In this document: piece after piece, positions 1-11,793 of the stretch
Layout of the letters: each line of letters opens with the position of its first letter
How positions within the stretch are numbered: the stretch's first letter is position 1
NCBI RefSeq assembly: GCF_000313135.1
Contig: NW_004457584.1
Span: 460,768-524,767 of the forward strand
Length of the DNA stretch: 64,000 nucleotides
From: Acanthamoeba castellanii str. Neff
Taxonomy: Eukaryota > Discosea > Longamoebia > Acanthamoebidae
Direction of reading: 5' to 3'
Made by a program: the position numbers and the translations under genes
Notes under the pieces: model-generated
What the model was told of the DNA's origin: nothing
What the model saw: only the letters and a program-made list of their open reading frames with translations
The model's database searches: none

Positions 1-604
1 GGCCCGTGAGCCGAATGAGGCCCTTGCCGCGGCCATCCTGCACCACCACCTCCTTCATCTTTTCCTTCTCCTTCTCCTTGGTCTCCTCTTCTTCCTTCTT
101 CTCCTCCTCCTCTTCCTCTTTTTTCGTTTTCGTCGCATCTTCTTCTTCTTTCTTCTTCTTGGCTGCTGCTCCACCTTCACCCTCTTCTTCTTCTTCATGT
201 TCGAGTTGAGGCTTCAGCTTGCGGTAGGGGTGGGTCTTCTCCCACTGGACCACCCAGGCGTCTGGGTCGCGATCGCTGTCGGGTGTCTGCACCACCCGCT
301 GCGCGCGACGCGCGTACTTGCCCCGGGCTCTACTTTCATCTTCTTCTTCTCGTTGTTGTTGTTGTTGTTTGCTGATCGTTGTTGCTTCCTTGTCCCCCTC
401 TTTCCCTGCTCGAGAGAAAGACAAGAAAAAGTTGAAGGTGATGATGGTGAGTTGGGTGGCGACCACACAAGTTCTAGGGGTGAAGCCACCTTCATCGAGG
501 CCGCGAGGGGTGGGGAAGGTGAAGCGGTGCCGCTTGTGCTGGAACTCGCCCGGCTCAAGCTGCGCGAGGTGCGCACAAGCGGAGTGCTGCTGCTGCATGC
601 TCAT
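1..604 (-). CDS. Charged Lys/Glu-rich protein, 3' end outside window
   Basis: This is an unrecognised gene, cut off by the window edge. Reading the minus strand, an ATG at 604 opens MSMQQQHSACAHLAQLEPGE. Exon 1 is 604-490 and ends in phase 1 at a GT. An AG at 407-406 rejoins the frame, and exon 2 runs from 405 to base 1. Exon 2 first carries a conserved-looking globular stretch, with a Trp-containing PDAWVVQWEKTHPYRK segment. A long low-complexity tract of Lys and Glu follows and ends near VVVQDGRGKGLIRLTG. The intron is inferred from phase and from the T-rich sequence before the AG. I assign no function; the low-complexity tail would mislead a homology search unless it is masked. Confidence 0.5.
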   Translation of the reverse strand, partial: MSMQQQHSACAHLAQLEPGEFQHKRHRFTFPTPRGLDEGGFTPRTCVVATQLTIITFNFFLSFSRAGKEGDKEATTISKQQQQQREEEDESRARGKYARRAQRVVQTPDSDRDPDAWVVQWEKTHPYRKLKPQLEHEEEEEGEGGAAAKKKKEEEDATKTKKEEEEEEKKEEEETKEKEKEKMKEVVVQDGRGKGLIRLTG

Positions 605-1009
605 GATATGATGAGAGATGGTTGGAATGACCCAAACGAGGGCAGTGTACTTCAAGTGTAGTAGTGGTGTTGACTGGGTCTCGTACTCTGCATGGCGGCT
701 GGTGCCGCAGTACACTCGCTTACCACGTTCCTGAAGAAAAGCGGCCGAAACCCCATATGTCGCCCGCAACAGCAACTTCGCACAACGTTTTTTATCTCTA
801 ATTATCTATCTGCGATCGTAACAAATGATATAATAAAAAATAAATAAATAACAATAAACAATAAATAAAATAGTGTACGTTGCAAGTGTTTGGTGTTTGG
901 GGTATTCATTCATTGATGCTGTGGAGGGGCAATAAATTAACATGACAGAGAGAAGAAGGAGAAGAAGAGTAGTCGGCTACTCGCCGAGAAGGGGTCGGTG
1001 GGTCGGGTC
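605..1009. other. Intergenic, promoter of the partial gene and 3' flank of PRP8
   Basis: About 400 bp without a supported gene. Positions 790-875 are strongly A/T-rich (repeated AATAAA-like words), which fits 3' UTR and polyadenylation signals for the minus-strand PRP8 gene. The rest is the upstream region of the partial gene at 1-604. Confidence 0.5.
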
Positions 1010-3479
1010 TTAGTCGAAGAGGTTCTCGCGGTCGGCGTCGAGTCCGTCGTCGGCTCCTCCTTCGGCGGTGGCGGTGTCCTCGGAGGAGACCCAGGAGAGG
1101 AAGTGGGTGGGGCGGAAGGCCTCGTTGTAGAACTCGCGCGGGTTGGCGAGGACGAGCGAGTACTTCATGTTGGGGTTGTGCTTGACGCCGGAGAAGTTGT
1201 AGTTCCACATGCCGTGCTCGGGGACCATGTAGAAGCCGAGGAAGCGGTCGGAGAGGAGCATGGGCACCTTCTCGTAGAAGAGCGGGGAGTAGCCGGAGAA
1301 GTTGTGGGTGTGGTTGTCGCGGTTCTGCTGGCCCCAGGTGTAGCCGGCGGGGGTGAGCTTGTAGGCGGTGAGGGAGCAGGAGCCGGGGGTGAAGGAGACG
1401 GTGATGACGATGGCCTTCTCGGCGTCCCAGGCCTTGTTGTCGGTCATGATGCCGGCGTGGGTGATGACGTCGCCGGGCGGGAGCTGCGGGAGCTCGTTGG
1501 GCTGGGTGTGGATCCAGCCGAGGGGCTCCATGTCGGCGAGGTACTCGTGCTCGGGGAGCTGGTGGGGCAGGTTGACCTCCTGGTGCGTGCCCCACTGCGG
1601 CGGCATGACGATGCAGCGGATCTCCTTGACCATCGGGTTGTCCGGCGGGCTGATGCCGTACATGAAGCCGGCCACCTGCGTGCGGAGGTCGGAGATGGTG
1701 ATGAACTTCTTGAGCACGTTCTTGGGCAGCACGTAGGTGAAGCCCGTCTCCTTGACGTCGTCCGACGAGACGTAGATGTGGTTGGTACGGAGGTGGAGGT
1801 TGGTCGCCGAGATGGCCCGCACGCGCCAGTCGGTCTTGGAGGTGAACATCTTCTGGCCGTAGGGCGAGGTCGTGGTGACGGTGATCTCGTCGCCGTGCAC
1901 GTTGGTGGTCTTGGTCGTCACCGCCGTCAGCTGGCTGGCCTCCTTGGTCTGCTTCTCGATCTCGGCGATCTGCTGGCGCTGCTCCGACGGCGGCGAGATC
2001 TCCATGCCGAGGATGATGTCGCGGATCTCCGACTGCGTGAGCGAGGCCACGTTGACGTTGTTCTTCTTGCCGTAGTCGGAGAGGATGAGGTCCTTGAGCG
2101 ACACCTCGACCTTGATCCACTGCTCGTCGTTGAGCGAGGGCCAGATGTGGTGCGGCTGCGTGACCACGGTCTTGTCGGGCTTGAGGATGACGCGCGTCTT
2201 CTCGTGGTTGACGTGCAGCGAACGCAGGATGAGCACCAGTCGCGAGAAGGCCGTGTAGGACGAGATCGTCTTGAGCCAGTCGTCGTAGATGTTGAAGAGC
2301 ACCATCTGCGGCTCGGTGGCCTTGAGGATGAGGTCGCCGAACTTCTCGATCTTGAGGCACGCCTGGAAGGGCAGCTGGAGCTCGGAGCCCTTGATGACGA
2401 TGTTGGGGAAGTCGAGCAGGTGCACCTCGAGCGGGTCGAGCATGCCCTTGCGCGTGACGATGATCTGCTTGGGCTGCTCCTCGACGGGCAGCGACCGGAT
2501 GAGCGCCGCCACCTCCTCGGCCGTCTTCCACTTGGCCAGCTGGCCGAGACGCTTCTGGCCGGCCCACACCGACGTGTGGATGATCTTGAGGAAGAGCTGG
2601 CCGGTGCGCGGGTTGAAGATGAAGATGCCGCCGTTGATGGGCTTGGTCGTCAAGTTACCCTCGAACGTCTTGTGGATGGTGACGCGGTAGACGTTGGTGT
2701 CGTCGACGAACCAGATGATCTGGTTGGAGAAGAGCTCGCCGTAGTTCTGCGACGACAGGTAGGGCTCGGTGGGCTCGGACGAGTAGAGCTGGAGGCCCTT
2801 GCGGATGCGCTCGCGGAGCACGTAGAGGGCCGGGTTCGACTTCATGATCTTGGCCATGGCCTGGCCGAGCAGGGGCTTGACGCCGGTGAACCAGTTGCCG
2901 AAGGCGCTGTAGAGGTTGTAGGCCAGGTCGAGCGCGATGAGCACGCCGGTGGGCGACGGGTAGATGCTCATGTTGTCGGTCGTGTAGTCGAGGAACTTGG
3001 CGCGCGCGTAGCGCTCGATGTCGTGCGAGTCGTAGTCGCCCCAGCGGAGCTGGACGTCGATCCAGTACTTGGTCGTGTGCGAGTCGAAGACGTCGTTGGT
3101 GTCGGTCAGGAGCGAGGGCTTCGACACGGGCCACTTGTACGCGGCGAAGAGGAGCACGTCGGCGCACGACGAGTTCATCTTGTAGGACTTGCGCGGGTGG
3201 ATCGTCTCCTTCTGCACCGTCTCGATCTCGAGCGCGTCGAGCTCCTGGTCGAACACCTGGCACAGATCCATCACGACGCTCTCGTGGACCTTCTGCCAGA
3301 GATGCGCGCGGAAGATCTGGATGAGCGAGATCTTGAGCGTGGGGATCTTGCCGTGCATGAAGATGCCCGTCAGGTCGAGCTGCACTTGGAAGCCGACGTA
3401 GACGTTGGCGCGGTTGATCGTCGGCGACCACCAGAGCGTGAACCGACGGTTCGGGATCTGGTTGAGACCCGAGCGCTGC

Positions 3480-3517
<38 letters not shown>

Positions 3518-3566
3518 GCCCGACGCCTTCTCCCAGAAGAGACCCTCCCACGTCGGGAAGTAGGTG

Positions 3567-3601
<35 letters not shown>

Positions 3602-6600
3602 GCCGCCCAGCGCCTGGATCATGTCCGTCCGGTAGTTGTTGAGGTTCCACAGCTTGCCGTCGTGGCGCTGGTGGGTCCACCAGAACGGGTTCTGCTTGAG
3701 GACCTGGTACTGCTTCCAGTCCGTGCGCAGACGCCAGCCCTTGTCGTAGGCCAGCGTGTGGCGGTCCTTCTGGAAGAGCGTGTTGATCCGCGGGATGCCG
3801 CGGTCCCACGAGTCCTCGAGGTCCTCGAGCGTGAGCCGCTTGTTCTGCGCGTTGGCCTCCTGCCGCTTGAGCGCGTACTCGGCCCACACGCGCTGCGAGT
3901 CGATGAACTCCTGCTCCCACGGCTGGATGTAGCGGTAGAGGTTCGGAATCAGCTGGTCCTCCTCGTGCGACATACCGCTCCGGAAGTGCGTCGTGCCGAC
4001 GTTGGTCTGGTTGGGTGAGAAAAAGAAAGAAGAAGAGAAAAAGAAGAGAAAAAGAAAGTGAGTGCTTCAACCAGCACGACACACAACCAAGGAGAGCTCG
4101 TACCTGCTTCGAGTAGCGGAGGTCGGACTGGGGGATGAGCACGTGGCCCATTGAGAGCATGCCGAGGCCGCCGAGCTCCTTCGGGGTGTAGAAGACGACG
4201 GGCGGGAAGCGGGAGGGCATCTTCGAGTTGAGGCCGATCTTGACGCGGGTCTGGATCTTGTTCTCGCACTTGACGAGGAGGTCGAGCAGCTCCTGGGTGT
4301 GGACGGTGGCCTCGCGGTAGTAGGTCATGAGGCCGATGAGCGACGTGTTCCACTTGTTGACGATCTTGGTGAAGGTGGTGGAGCCCGAGGCCATGAGCAC
4401 CATGCGGATGCGGTTCTCGAAGCGGCCGAGCGACTCCTCGTCGACGCGCAGGAAGGCCTGCGCCGTGCGCTCCTTGGTGTTCTCGTTCTGGAGGTTCCAC
4501 ACGCCGTCCTGCTGGGTGAACTCCTCGTTGAGCGAGCGGCACTTGGGCAGGATGCGGACTTCGAAGCCGCACATGGCGAACAGCAGGTTGGGGTTGTCCT
4601 TGCTGTAGACCGAGAGGAACGAGTTGTCCCACTCGATCGTGGTGAGCGACCGCAGGAGCCGGTTCTTGATGTCCCAGAAGACGGCGCGGCCGAGGTTGAC
4701 GTCGTGCTTCATGAGGCGCATGCGGGCGTCGCGGGGCCAGCACTTCTTGTTGTTGTAGCCGACGATGTTCTCGTTGTTGGGGTCCGGGTGCTCGGTGAGG
4801 TAGCGCTGGATGAGCTCCTTGGCCTCGTCGTGCGTGAAGCGGAAGCACATGTGGATCCGGTCGATGTAGCGCGAGTAGAGGCGGATCGGGTGGCGGGTCT
4901 CCTCCTCGACGGAGCGGAAGGTGAGGAAGTCGTTGGGCATCTGCGGCGGGCCGGCGATCTCCGACGCGCGGGTGAGGCCGAGCACGAGGAGGTCGAGCAC
5001 GAGGCCGTAGTACTGGAAGATGAACGACGCGAACTGGAGGCCGCGGATGAGGCCGTACGAGTTGGTGTGGTTCATGTCCTTGTAGTTCATGACCACGTTG
5101 TTCTTGGCCGTCATGTAGTCGGCGATGTTGTGGTCGAGGATGAGGCGCAGGAGCCGGTTGAGCAGCGTGAGATCGATCTTCTCGTAGACCTTCTCGAGCT
5201 TGGTCTCCATCAGCACGACGCACTCGCCCTCGCTCGTGTCCCACACGTTGGTGAGGTTGTTGATGCCCTGGCACCACTTGTAGGTGAGGAGCGGCGGCGG
5301 CTCGGTGTCGGCGGGCTTGATCCAGTTGGGGAAGAGGTGACGCTTGTCGGCCTCATACCACACGTACTGGTCGAGGTAGGCGTCGGTGATCTTCTCGAGC
5401 GGCTCGATGTCGTAGACCGGGATCAGGTAGCTGTAGAGGTCCATGAACTCGATGCCCAGCTCCTTGAAGGCCCGCTGCGTGAGGAGGTGGCGCTTGATCC
5501 GCGACAGGGCCTCGTGCGGGTTGTCGTAGGCCTGCTCGACGAGGCCGAGCTCCTCGCGCTGCGACTGGTTGAGCCGGCTCTTGACGCTGTAGGCCTCCTT
5601 GAGGTGCTCGAGCGACAGGATGAGCAGCTTCGTGTCGTGCTTGTAGTTGAGCGGCGGGAACGGGATCGGCGAGAACTTGCGGCTCTCGAGCCAGTGCACC
5701 GTCGTGGTGTAGATCGCGACGGCCTCCTCGGCGGTGATGTACGGCCCGTCCTTGAGGTAGTTGTGCTGCCGCTCCTGCTCGGCCTTGAGCCACAGCCGCG
5801 TGAGCCGACCGAGGTTCTTCTTGCACACGGTCTTGTCGACGGTGGCGCCCCGGCGGATGCGCTCGCGGTTGTAGTGCGCGACGTTGGTCCACCAGTCGGC
5901 CTTGGACTTGACGTAGCGCAGGATCATGTTCTCGATCGGCGCCGGCAGGCCGGGCACCTTCCACGGGATGTTGGCCTTCCAGCAGCGCCACGCCTCGCTG
6001 AGGTGCTGGAGGATGGTGCGCGACTTGTTGGCCCGGATGCCCTCGGGCATCATGTCGAGGATGTCGTGCATGACCGCGGCCCTGAGCTCGAGATCGAAGT
6101 GGCTCTCCACGCGCTGCTTGGTGACGGTCTTGGCGATGCCCTTGGAGTGGCGGCCCTCGAACTGCCTGGCGAGCAGGTTGCCCAGCCACCGCTCGAGCAG
6201 CGGCACGACGCCGCGGAGGAAGAAGAGCCACACGCGCCAGGCCGGCGCCCAGACGCCGCAGCCGGGACCCTTGCCGACGGGACCGGTGTTGAAGCGGTAG
6301 TAGATGAGGTGCTTGAGGTCCTTGCACATGCGGATCTGGCGCATGAGGCGGTACTTGTATCGGTACATGCCGGTGAGCTGGCCAACGTGCGCGAAGATGT
6401 ACTGGAGGCCGTCGGCGAGCTGGAAGGCGTCGACGTGGCCGAGGCGGAAGTGGACGTTGGCGTCGACGACGAGCTTCGTGAGCCGGAGGATCTCGCGACA
6501 CAGATGGAAGGCGTTACCGAAACGCGACTTCTTGCGCTCCTTGGTGGTGAGCGTCTTGACGGGCTTGAGGTTGAAGTTGTAGTCGAGGTGGAGGTAGTTG

Positions 6601-8126
6601 AGGTTCTTGCGGTGGATGAGGAGGTTGAGCATGTTGTAGCCCTGCCGACACACCTGCAGACCGGCCTCCACCCAATCGAGCTCCGTCGACTGGAAGAACT
6701 TGGTCGCCGCCAGCGAGCGGAAGAGGTAGCGCTTGTTGAGCGCCTTCGGCGGCCGGTGCTTGAGCTGGTTGAGCACGTAGCACTTGAGCAGCTTCTGGTA
6801 GCTCACGCGGACCTTGACCGGGTGGTTCTGCGGGCAGTGCTCCATGTACCACGACTTGACGAGCGGCACGTCCTGCGCGCGCCTCGTGCGGCCCGAGCGG
6901 AGGTTGAACGGGCGCGGCGCCCAGTAGAGCGCGATGCCGCTGGCCGTGTTGTCGGTGAAGAGGTCGGTGTCCTTGAGCAGCGGCTCGACGCCCTCCGGCA
7001 GCGCGAACGGGGCCTCCTCGTCGTCGTCGAACTCGTCGTCGTCGCCGTCGCCGCCGCGGCCCTTCTCGCCTCGCCACGACGCGATGGGGTTGATGAGCGG
7101 GTCGAAGTAGAACGCCGGCAGATCGGGGTCGTCGGTCTTGATGTAGACGGAGAGCGGGTGGTGGTAGGGGGTGATGTGCACGCTCCTCGGGCGGTTGTTG
7201 TAGAGGTAGGGGAACGCGACCTTGTACTCCGTGCGCAGCTGGTGGCGGATGATGAGTTTGTTGATGTCGTTGAACTCGTTCCAGTCCTCGTCGGCCTCGT
7301 CGATGTCGCGGTACATGGGCTCGAATTTGGGGCCGCCGGGGATGGCCATGTTGAGCGCCTTGGCCGTGAAGAAGGACTTGGTGTCGAAGAGGTAGAAGTA
7401 GTTCTTGTCGTTGAGGTCGCTGAGCAGCTGGCTGGCGAGACGGTAGAGATTGGCCATGATGGGGAGCGGCAGACGCCAGCTCTTGTAGCTCGGCCCGTTG
7501 ATGTACTTGGTGTCGGCGAGCGGCCGGTTGTCGTACAGCCAATCTTTGACTGGGGCGTCCTCGATCTCCTCGAATTCCATCTGGATCGGGTCGAGCGGCT
7601 CGACGTCCATGATGTTGTCGCCGTAGTCGAGCGGCGGCTCCTCGTCGTCGAACGGCGGGAATCGCATGCGCTTGAAATGCCGACGATCTCGCTTCTCGCG
7701 CCTCATCATGATCCACATCGAACCCCACTGCGCGATGTAGATGGGCTCGACGACCAGCGGGATCTGGTTGACGAACGTGATGGCGCCCGTGATGTGGTAG
7801 AGCACCGGCACGTCGCGCACCTGCTCCCACGGCATCGGCATGTTCTCGAGCAGCTTGAGGATCGCATGCGGCACGTACTTGAGCGCTCCCAGGTACACGC
7901 GCTTGTCGTGCCTGAACTTCTTGCTCGACATGTCGCCGTGATCCTTGATGATCTTGCGGATGTGCTCGGGGGGCATGTCCTCCTTCTGCGGCTCGACGTG
8001 CCCGAATTTCCTCTTCTCTCCATATCGCTTTGAATTGAGCTGATGCCACTTGCGCGACTTCTCCTCCAGCGCCTTGTCGGCGGCAGAGGGTGCGTCGTGC
8101 ATGTGCACGGTCTCAGTGTCCGCCAT
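1010..8126 (-). CDS. PRPF8: Pre-mRNA-processing-splicing factor 8 (U5 snRNP PRP8)
   Basis: PRP8 is the scaffold at the catalytic centre of the spliceosome. It contacts U5, U6 and both splice sites and controls the helicase BRR2. Two exons, 8126-4104 and 4006-1010, are split by a 97-bp GTACGA...CCAG intron in phase 0, giving 2339 residues (human 2335). The start is the first in-frame ATG ([11 protein letters not shown]). The expected order is visible. The N-terminal region carries [20 protein letters not shown]. The highly conserved core reads [20 protein letters not shown], and the intron joins SDLRYSKQ to [19 protein letters not shown]. The RNase H-like part follows, then a C-terminal Jab1/MPN-like domain containing [14 protein letters not shown]. 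Residues of about 420-445 form an acidic Asp/Glu/Gly insertion. Long open frames on the opposite strand are shadows of its GC-rich codons. Confidence 0.98.
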
Positions 8127-8533
8127 TTCTGATGGAGATGCCGAGAGATGCGGCCTCGATCGAAAGTAGAGAAGAAAAAGAACAAAGGAAATCGAATCTC
8201 TGCCGCTCGGCTTGTACCGCGCCCGCCAGACAGGCCTCTTCTGTCCCAAAATTTTTCTCGTCTCGAAAGTCCCCTCCACGAAATTTCCGGGGCCGCACAC
8301 GCACGGAAAAGTTGTTTTCTTTTACGAACCAACAAGCAAGACAGCACACCACGACACGCACACGACGGCGACGGCGACGAGCATTAGCTTCACACGCGGG
8401 ATGATGCGGCTACGGCAAGAGAAGAGGTTGTGAGAAGCGTGGACGAAAAGATGTGGGAAGAGAGTGTGCGTGCGTGCGACAAGCGTGGGCATTCATTCTG
8501 AGGAAACGCAAAGAAAGCGGCAGCGCCCTGGGC
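8127..8533. other. Intergenic, PRP8 promoter and LAMTOR5 3' flank
   Basis: PRP8 is transcribed leftward from this side, and LAMTOR5 ends at 8534. I see no further gene and no clear TATA box. Short reading frames here run through upstream or antisense sequence and match nothing I recognise. Confidence 0.5.
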
Positions 8534-9123
8534 TCAGGGAATGCGATAGACGGCCACCGTCAGGTTGTCCTCGTCGCGGATGAAGATGTTTCTGTACAAT
8601 GAGCGAAGGCAATGAGTATCGAAGGCTGGTGCTCAGAAAAGAGAAGGCGGAGAGTGCAGGGTGCGTGAGGAGACACGCTGAGGAAAAGAGAAGACAACGC
8701 AGAGAGGAGAAAGAGTAAGAAGGCGTCTTCACGTACGTCGACTCGGTCTCAATGCAGATGGTGGGCTTCTCAGAGTCGCTAGGGGCAAGCTCCCTGGCGC
8801 GGTTGGCCAGAGATCGGATGTAGCCGGATGCAGAAGCGTTGGCGCTGCCCTTGGCTGCAGCGAGCGGGTCAGAAGGAAGATCAGAGGGGTTGGAGGAAGG
8901 CAAGTACCGCTAACGCAAAGGCCATTCTGATCGGTGCTGCTCACGCCGACAACTCCACTTTCGTGCAGCCTTGAGTAATCGTTATGCCGATTACACAAAA
9001 TGGGAGGAGCATTAGAAAAATGTATGTTGGTGTACTTTGTTGCTCAATCTTAAGATTGGAGGCGTCGTACAAGTTGGTCATCGCCTTCTCGAAAGAGCCG
9101 TCCAAGAATCCATTACTGGCCAT
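8534..9123 (-). CDS. LAMTOR5: Ragulator complex protein LAMTOR5
   Basis: LAMTOR5 (HBXIP) is a roadblock-fold subunit of the Ragulator, which anchors Rag GTPases and mTORC1 on the lysosome. Four exons join in frame: 9123-9071, 8969-8908, 8854-8737 and 8591-8534, giving 96 residues (human short form 91). Exon 1 reads MASNGFLDGSFEKAMTNL, followed by HESGVVGVSSTDQNGLCVS. This aligns with the human run of a helix followed by IVGVLCTDSQGLNL. The end, NIFIRDEDNLTVAVYRIP, matches the human NIMIQKHDGITVAVHKM region. Exons this short are easily missed by gene finders. The assignment rests on the remembered human sequence and on matching length, phase and motif order. The gene is divergent from eIF4A. 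Confidence 0.85.
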
Positions 9124-9653
9124 GTTGGTTCAATTATTTTTGATTGCAGGCCGAAAAACCAAAAGAAAAACTTCCCCTTGCCCAAAACGCGCAGGAAAGC
9201 TGTAACACTTGCATGCGTGGCATTCCTGTGTTCCTGCTTATTTCTTCACACGTAAGTCCGTGAATCAAAGCCAAAGGGGCTGGTGCCGGAGGTGCTCTTT
9301 GTTTCCGACCGTCTACAGCGAAGCGTACAAAAAGGTGCGTGGTACTCTCTACTCGCTCGGGATCTCTCTCTTTCGTCTTGCATGTAGTGCTCGTTTGTAA
9401 GATCGAGTGTGTTCTCTCGTTCCTAGTTGCTCTTCGCTCTCTTTTCTGTGTTGCCTTCGCTGAGATCTCGATTCGAGTAGCGACGCACCAGATTTTTCCT
9501 CATTTCTTCCCTTCTTCCCAATTTTCCTGCGTTCCGACGATCTTCCCGAGAAATTGGACCATTGGATGGGTGGAGGTATAAAAGACGTCAACTGACCTTC
9601 GCTACCATTCACCAACAACGTCAACAACAACAATCAACAGTTCAATCATCAAC
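9124..9653. promoter_or_regulatory. Divergent promoter region between LAMTOR5 and eIF4A
   Basis: A 530-bp region separates the two start codons. Its right end holds a TATA box for eIF4A and a CAA-rich leader (9607-9650) just before the ATG. I see no coding sequence that I can support. Confidence 0.6.
9577..9583 (+). promoter_or_regulatory. TATA box of eIF4A
   Basis: TATAAAA lies 71 bp upstream of the eIF4A start codon. Transcription would be expected to begin about 25-30 bp downstream, near 9605-9612, leaving a short leader rich in CAA repeats that suits efficient translation of an abundant protein. Confidence 0.7.
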
Positions 9654-10892
9654 ATGGATCAGGCTAAACTCAGCGAGCAATTCGACAAGGCTGCCGAGGG
9701 TGGTGAGCGCTCCGGTGCTGGCTACACCGCTACCTACGAGACCGTCGAATCCGATGTCGAGCCCATCGGCGACTTCGACAGCATGGGCCTCAGGGATGAG
9801 CTCCTCCGCGGCATCTACGCCTACGGTTTCGAGAAGCCCTCGGCCATCCAGCAGCGCGCGATCGTGCCGCTCTCCCAGGGCAAGGACATCATCGCCCAGG
9901 CCCAGTCCGGTACCGGCAAGACCGCCACGTTCGGCATCGGTATCCTCCAGCAGATCGATCTGGCCGGCAAGGACGCCCAGGCCCTGATCGTCGTGCCCAC
10001 CCGCGAGCTGGCCCAGCAGGTCCACCGCGTCATCCAGGCTCTGGGCGCCCACATGAACATCAAGGCCCACATCCTCACCGGAGGCACCCGCGTCGATGAC
10101 GACAGGCGCATTCTCCGCGATGGCGTCCACGTCGTGGTCGGTACCCCCGGCCGCATCTTCGACATGATCACTCGCGGCGAGCTCATCGCCGAGAGGATCA
10201 GGACCTTCGTGCTCGACGAGGCCGACGAGATGCTCTCCAAGGGTTTCGAGGAAATCATCAGGGACATCTTCAAGACGCTGCCTCACAGCGTGCAGGTCGG
10301 CATCTTCTCGGCCACCCTGCCCCCCGAGTGCCTCGACATCACCAAGCGCTTCATGAACAACCCCGTCAACATCCTCGTCAAGCAGGAGGAGCTCACCCTC
10401 CAGGGTATCAACCAGTTCTACGTCAACTGCGAGCGCGAGCAGTGGAAGTACGAGACGCTCTGCGATCTCTACAACGACATCAACATCACACAGGCCGTCA
10501 TCTTCTGTAACGCCAGGAGGAAGGTCGACTGGCTCACCGAGAGGATGACCAGGGACAACTTCACCGTCTCGGCCACCCACGGTTCCGTCGACCCCAGCGA
10601 GAGGAAGAAGATCATGGAGGAGTTCAGGACCGGCTCGAGCCGAGTTCTCATCACCACCGATCTGCTCGCCCGCGGTATCGACGTCCAGCAGGTCTCCGTC
10701 GTCATCAACTACGACCTCCCCCGCAGCAAGGAGAACTACCTTCACAGGATCGGTCGCTCGGGCCGTTTCGGCCGCAAGGGTCTCGCCCTCAATTTTGTCA
10801 CCCAGGACGATCTCAAGGATCTCCGCGATCTCGAGAGGTACTACGACACCGTCATCGAGCCCATGCCCGTCGACGTGGCCTCCTACCTGTAA
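9654..10892 (+). CDS. EIF4A: Eukaryotic initiation factor 4A, DEAD-box helicase
   Basis: eIF4A is the ATP-dependent RNA helicase that unwinds 5' leaders as part of eIF4F. The gene is a single uninterrupted exon of 412 residues, the family length, and intronless genes are rare in this window. Motifs in order: Q motif near 59-66 ([10 protein letters not shown]), motif I AQSGTGKT at 83-90, PTRELA, TPGR, DEAD at 188-191, SAT at 219-221, then [13 protein letters not shown] near the C-terminus. One oddity is the sequence [17 protein letters not shown], where the family usually has HGD or HGE followed by Gln. Bias toward C-ending codons is very strong, as expected for a highly expressed gene. The exon-junction paralogue eIF4A3 is the main alternative, because the two differ only subtly. 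Confidence 0.93.
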   Translation: MDQAKLSEQFDKAAEGGERSGAGYTATYETVESDVEPIGDFDSMGLRDELLRGIYAYGFEKPSAIQQRAIVPLSQGKDIIAQAQSGTGKTATFGIGILQQIDLAGKDAQALIVVPTRELAQQVHRVIQALGAHMNIKAHILTGGTRVDDDRRILRDGVHVVVGTPGRIFDMITRGELIAERIRTFVLDEADEMLSKGFEEIIRDIFKTLPHSVQVGIFSATLPPECLDITKRFMNNPVNILVKQEELTLQGINQFYVNCEREQWKYETLCDLYNDINITQAVIFCNARRKVDWLTERMTRDNFTVSATHGSVDPSERKKIMEEFRTGSSRVLITTDLLARGIDVQQVSVVINYDLPRSKENYLHRIGRSGRFGRKGLALNFVTQDDLKDLRDLERYYDTVIEPMPVDVASYL

Positions 10893-11273
10893 GCTCCTCC
10901 AGCCTCGGCCTTCGTCTTCTCGCCACGCGCGGACGATGCGACCGACGGTGATGACTCTCCGGTAATCTCTCGATCTTCTCGATTTCGGCGGCCTCTCAAT
11001 CATCATCTTCGACGACCATCGTCCGTGCTCAGCGGGCGGCGAGGGTGGGTCTCTTGCGAGCTACGGGCAGCGTGGTTTCTTCAATGGCTGAGCTTTGTAA
11101 CGCATTACTAGTTCGGAAGGAAACCAAAAATCAAATATAAAAATCGAAATATTCAAAATCAATCTCTGTGCGGCCTCTCTTCCCTTATTGTCGCCCGGGC
11201 GGTGGGTTGTGTTCGGCCGAAGAGTACTCTAAACTGTTCGCTCATCTCGTATGTACAAGGTTTGTGCAGCGTC
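10893..11273. other. Convergent 3' region of eIF4A and the zinc-ribbon gene
   Basis: Untranslated sequence between two convergent stop codons. An A/T-rich patch at 11125-11165 probably carries the eIF4A polyadenylation signal. No gene seen. Confidence 0.5.
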
Positions 11274-11600
11274 TCAATTGTCCTTCCTTTTCCACGTAAT
11301 CGCTTGAGCGATCATCTTCCACGCCGGCGCGCCGTTGATGAATCTTACCTGCCCAAATTCAGTCTTGCACTGTGGGCAAACAGGCTCCGTCAAGGCAGGG
11401 CCTGCAAAGGGGATCGACTCAGATTTCATCGCATCTCATGATTACCGCGAAAATGCAACGGTGGACGCACTCTTCTGTATCTTGTCGATGAAGCATTTCA
11501 TAACCGGGCCGTCCGAGCTTTTGCGGTACTTGAACAAGAACGAAGAACAGCCTCTGCAGAACACATCCACAAATCTCGGCGTGTAGCGATTGGCGTTCAT
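11274..11600 (-). CDS. Small zinc-ribbon protein of bacterial type
   Basis: Two exons (11600-11471 and 11401-11274) join at a GTGCGT...GCAG intron in phase 1 and give 85 residues. The N-terminal half carries FVDVFCRGCSSFLFKYRK with a CxxC pair. The second exon carries EPVCPQCKTEFGQ with another CxxC, then VRFINGAPAWKMI. Two CxxC knuckles about 45 residues apart suggest one zinc ribbon. The pattern (Cys pair, KYRK, G, Cys pair, then a G-x-PAxKxI tail) resembles short uncharacterised bacterial zinc-ribbon proteins that I recall, so transfer or an organellar origin is possible. The function is unknown. The donor was chosen because only it keeps the second CPxC in frame. An additional 5' exon is possible. 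Confidence 0.65.
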
Positions 11601-11793
11601 CTTGATCTGCTGACACGAAAACGACGAAAGAAAAGGGGCCTGAAAAGAAAAAGTACTTTTCCGTGTGGTTGCCGCTGGTGTCGGGACGTCGATCGTGAGA
11701 GGGTTTCCTTCAAGTTGGTGCTCGTCGAGGCCCAGTGAAGAAAAGCACAACACAATTGAAGCTGCACAAGCTACATTCGATTGAGGAATTGAA

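Noticed and set aside
998..4018. A 1006-codon open frame on the plus strand opposite PRP8
   Set aside because: It is the antisense shadow of a very GC-rich, highly conserved minus-strand gene. Its translation is a Leu/Val/Glu/Arg-biased string with no domain.
4299..8033. A 1244-codon open frame on the plus strand opposite PRP8 exon 1
   Set aside because: Same cause: strong codon third-position bias on the coding strand removes stops on the other strand. No recognisable motif.
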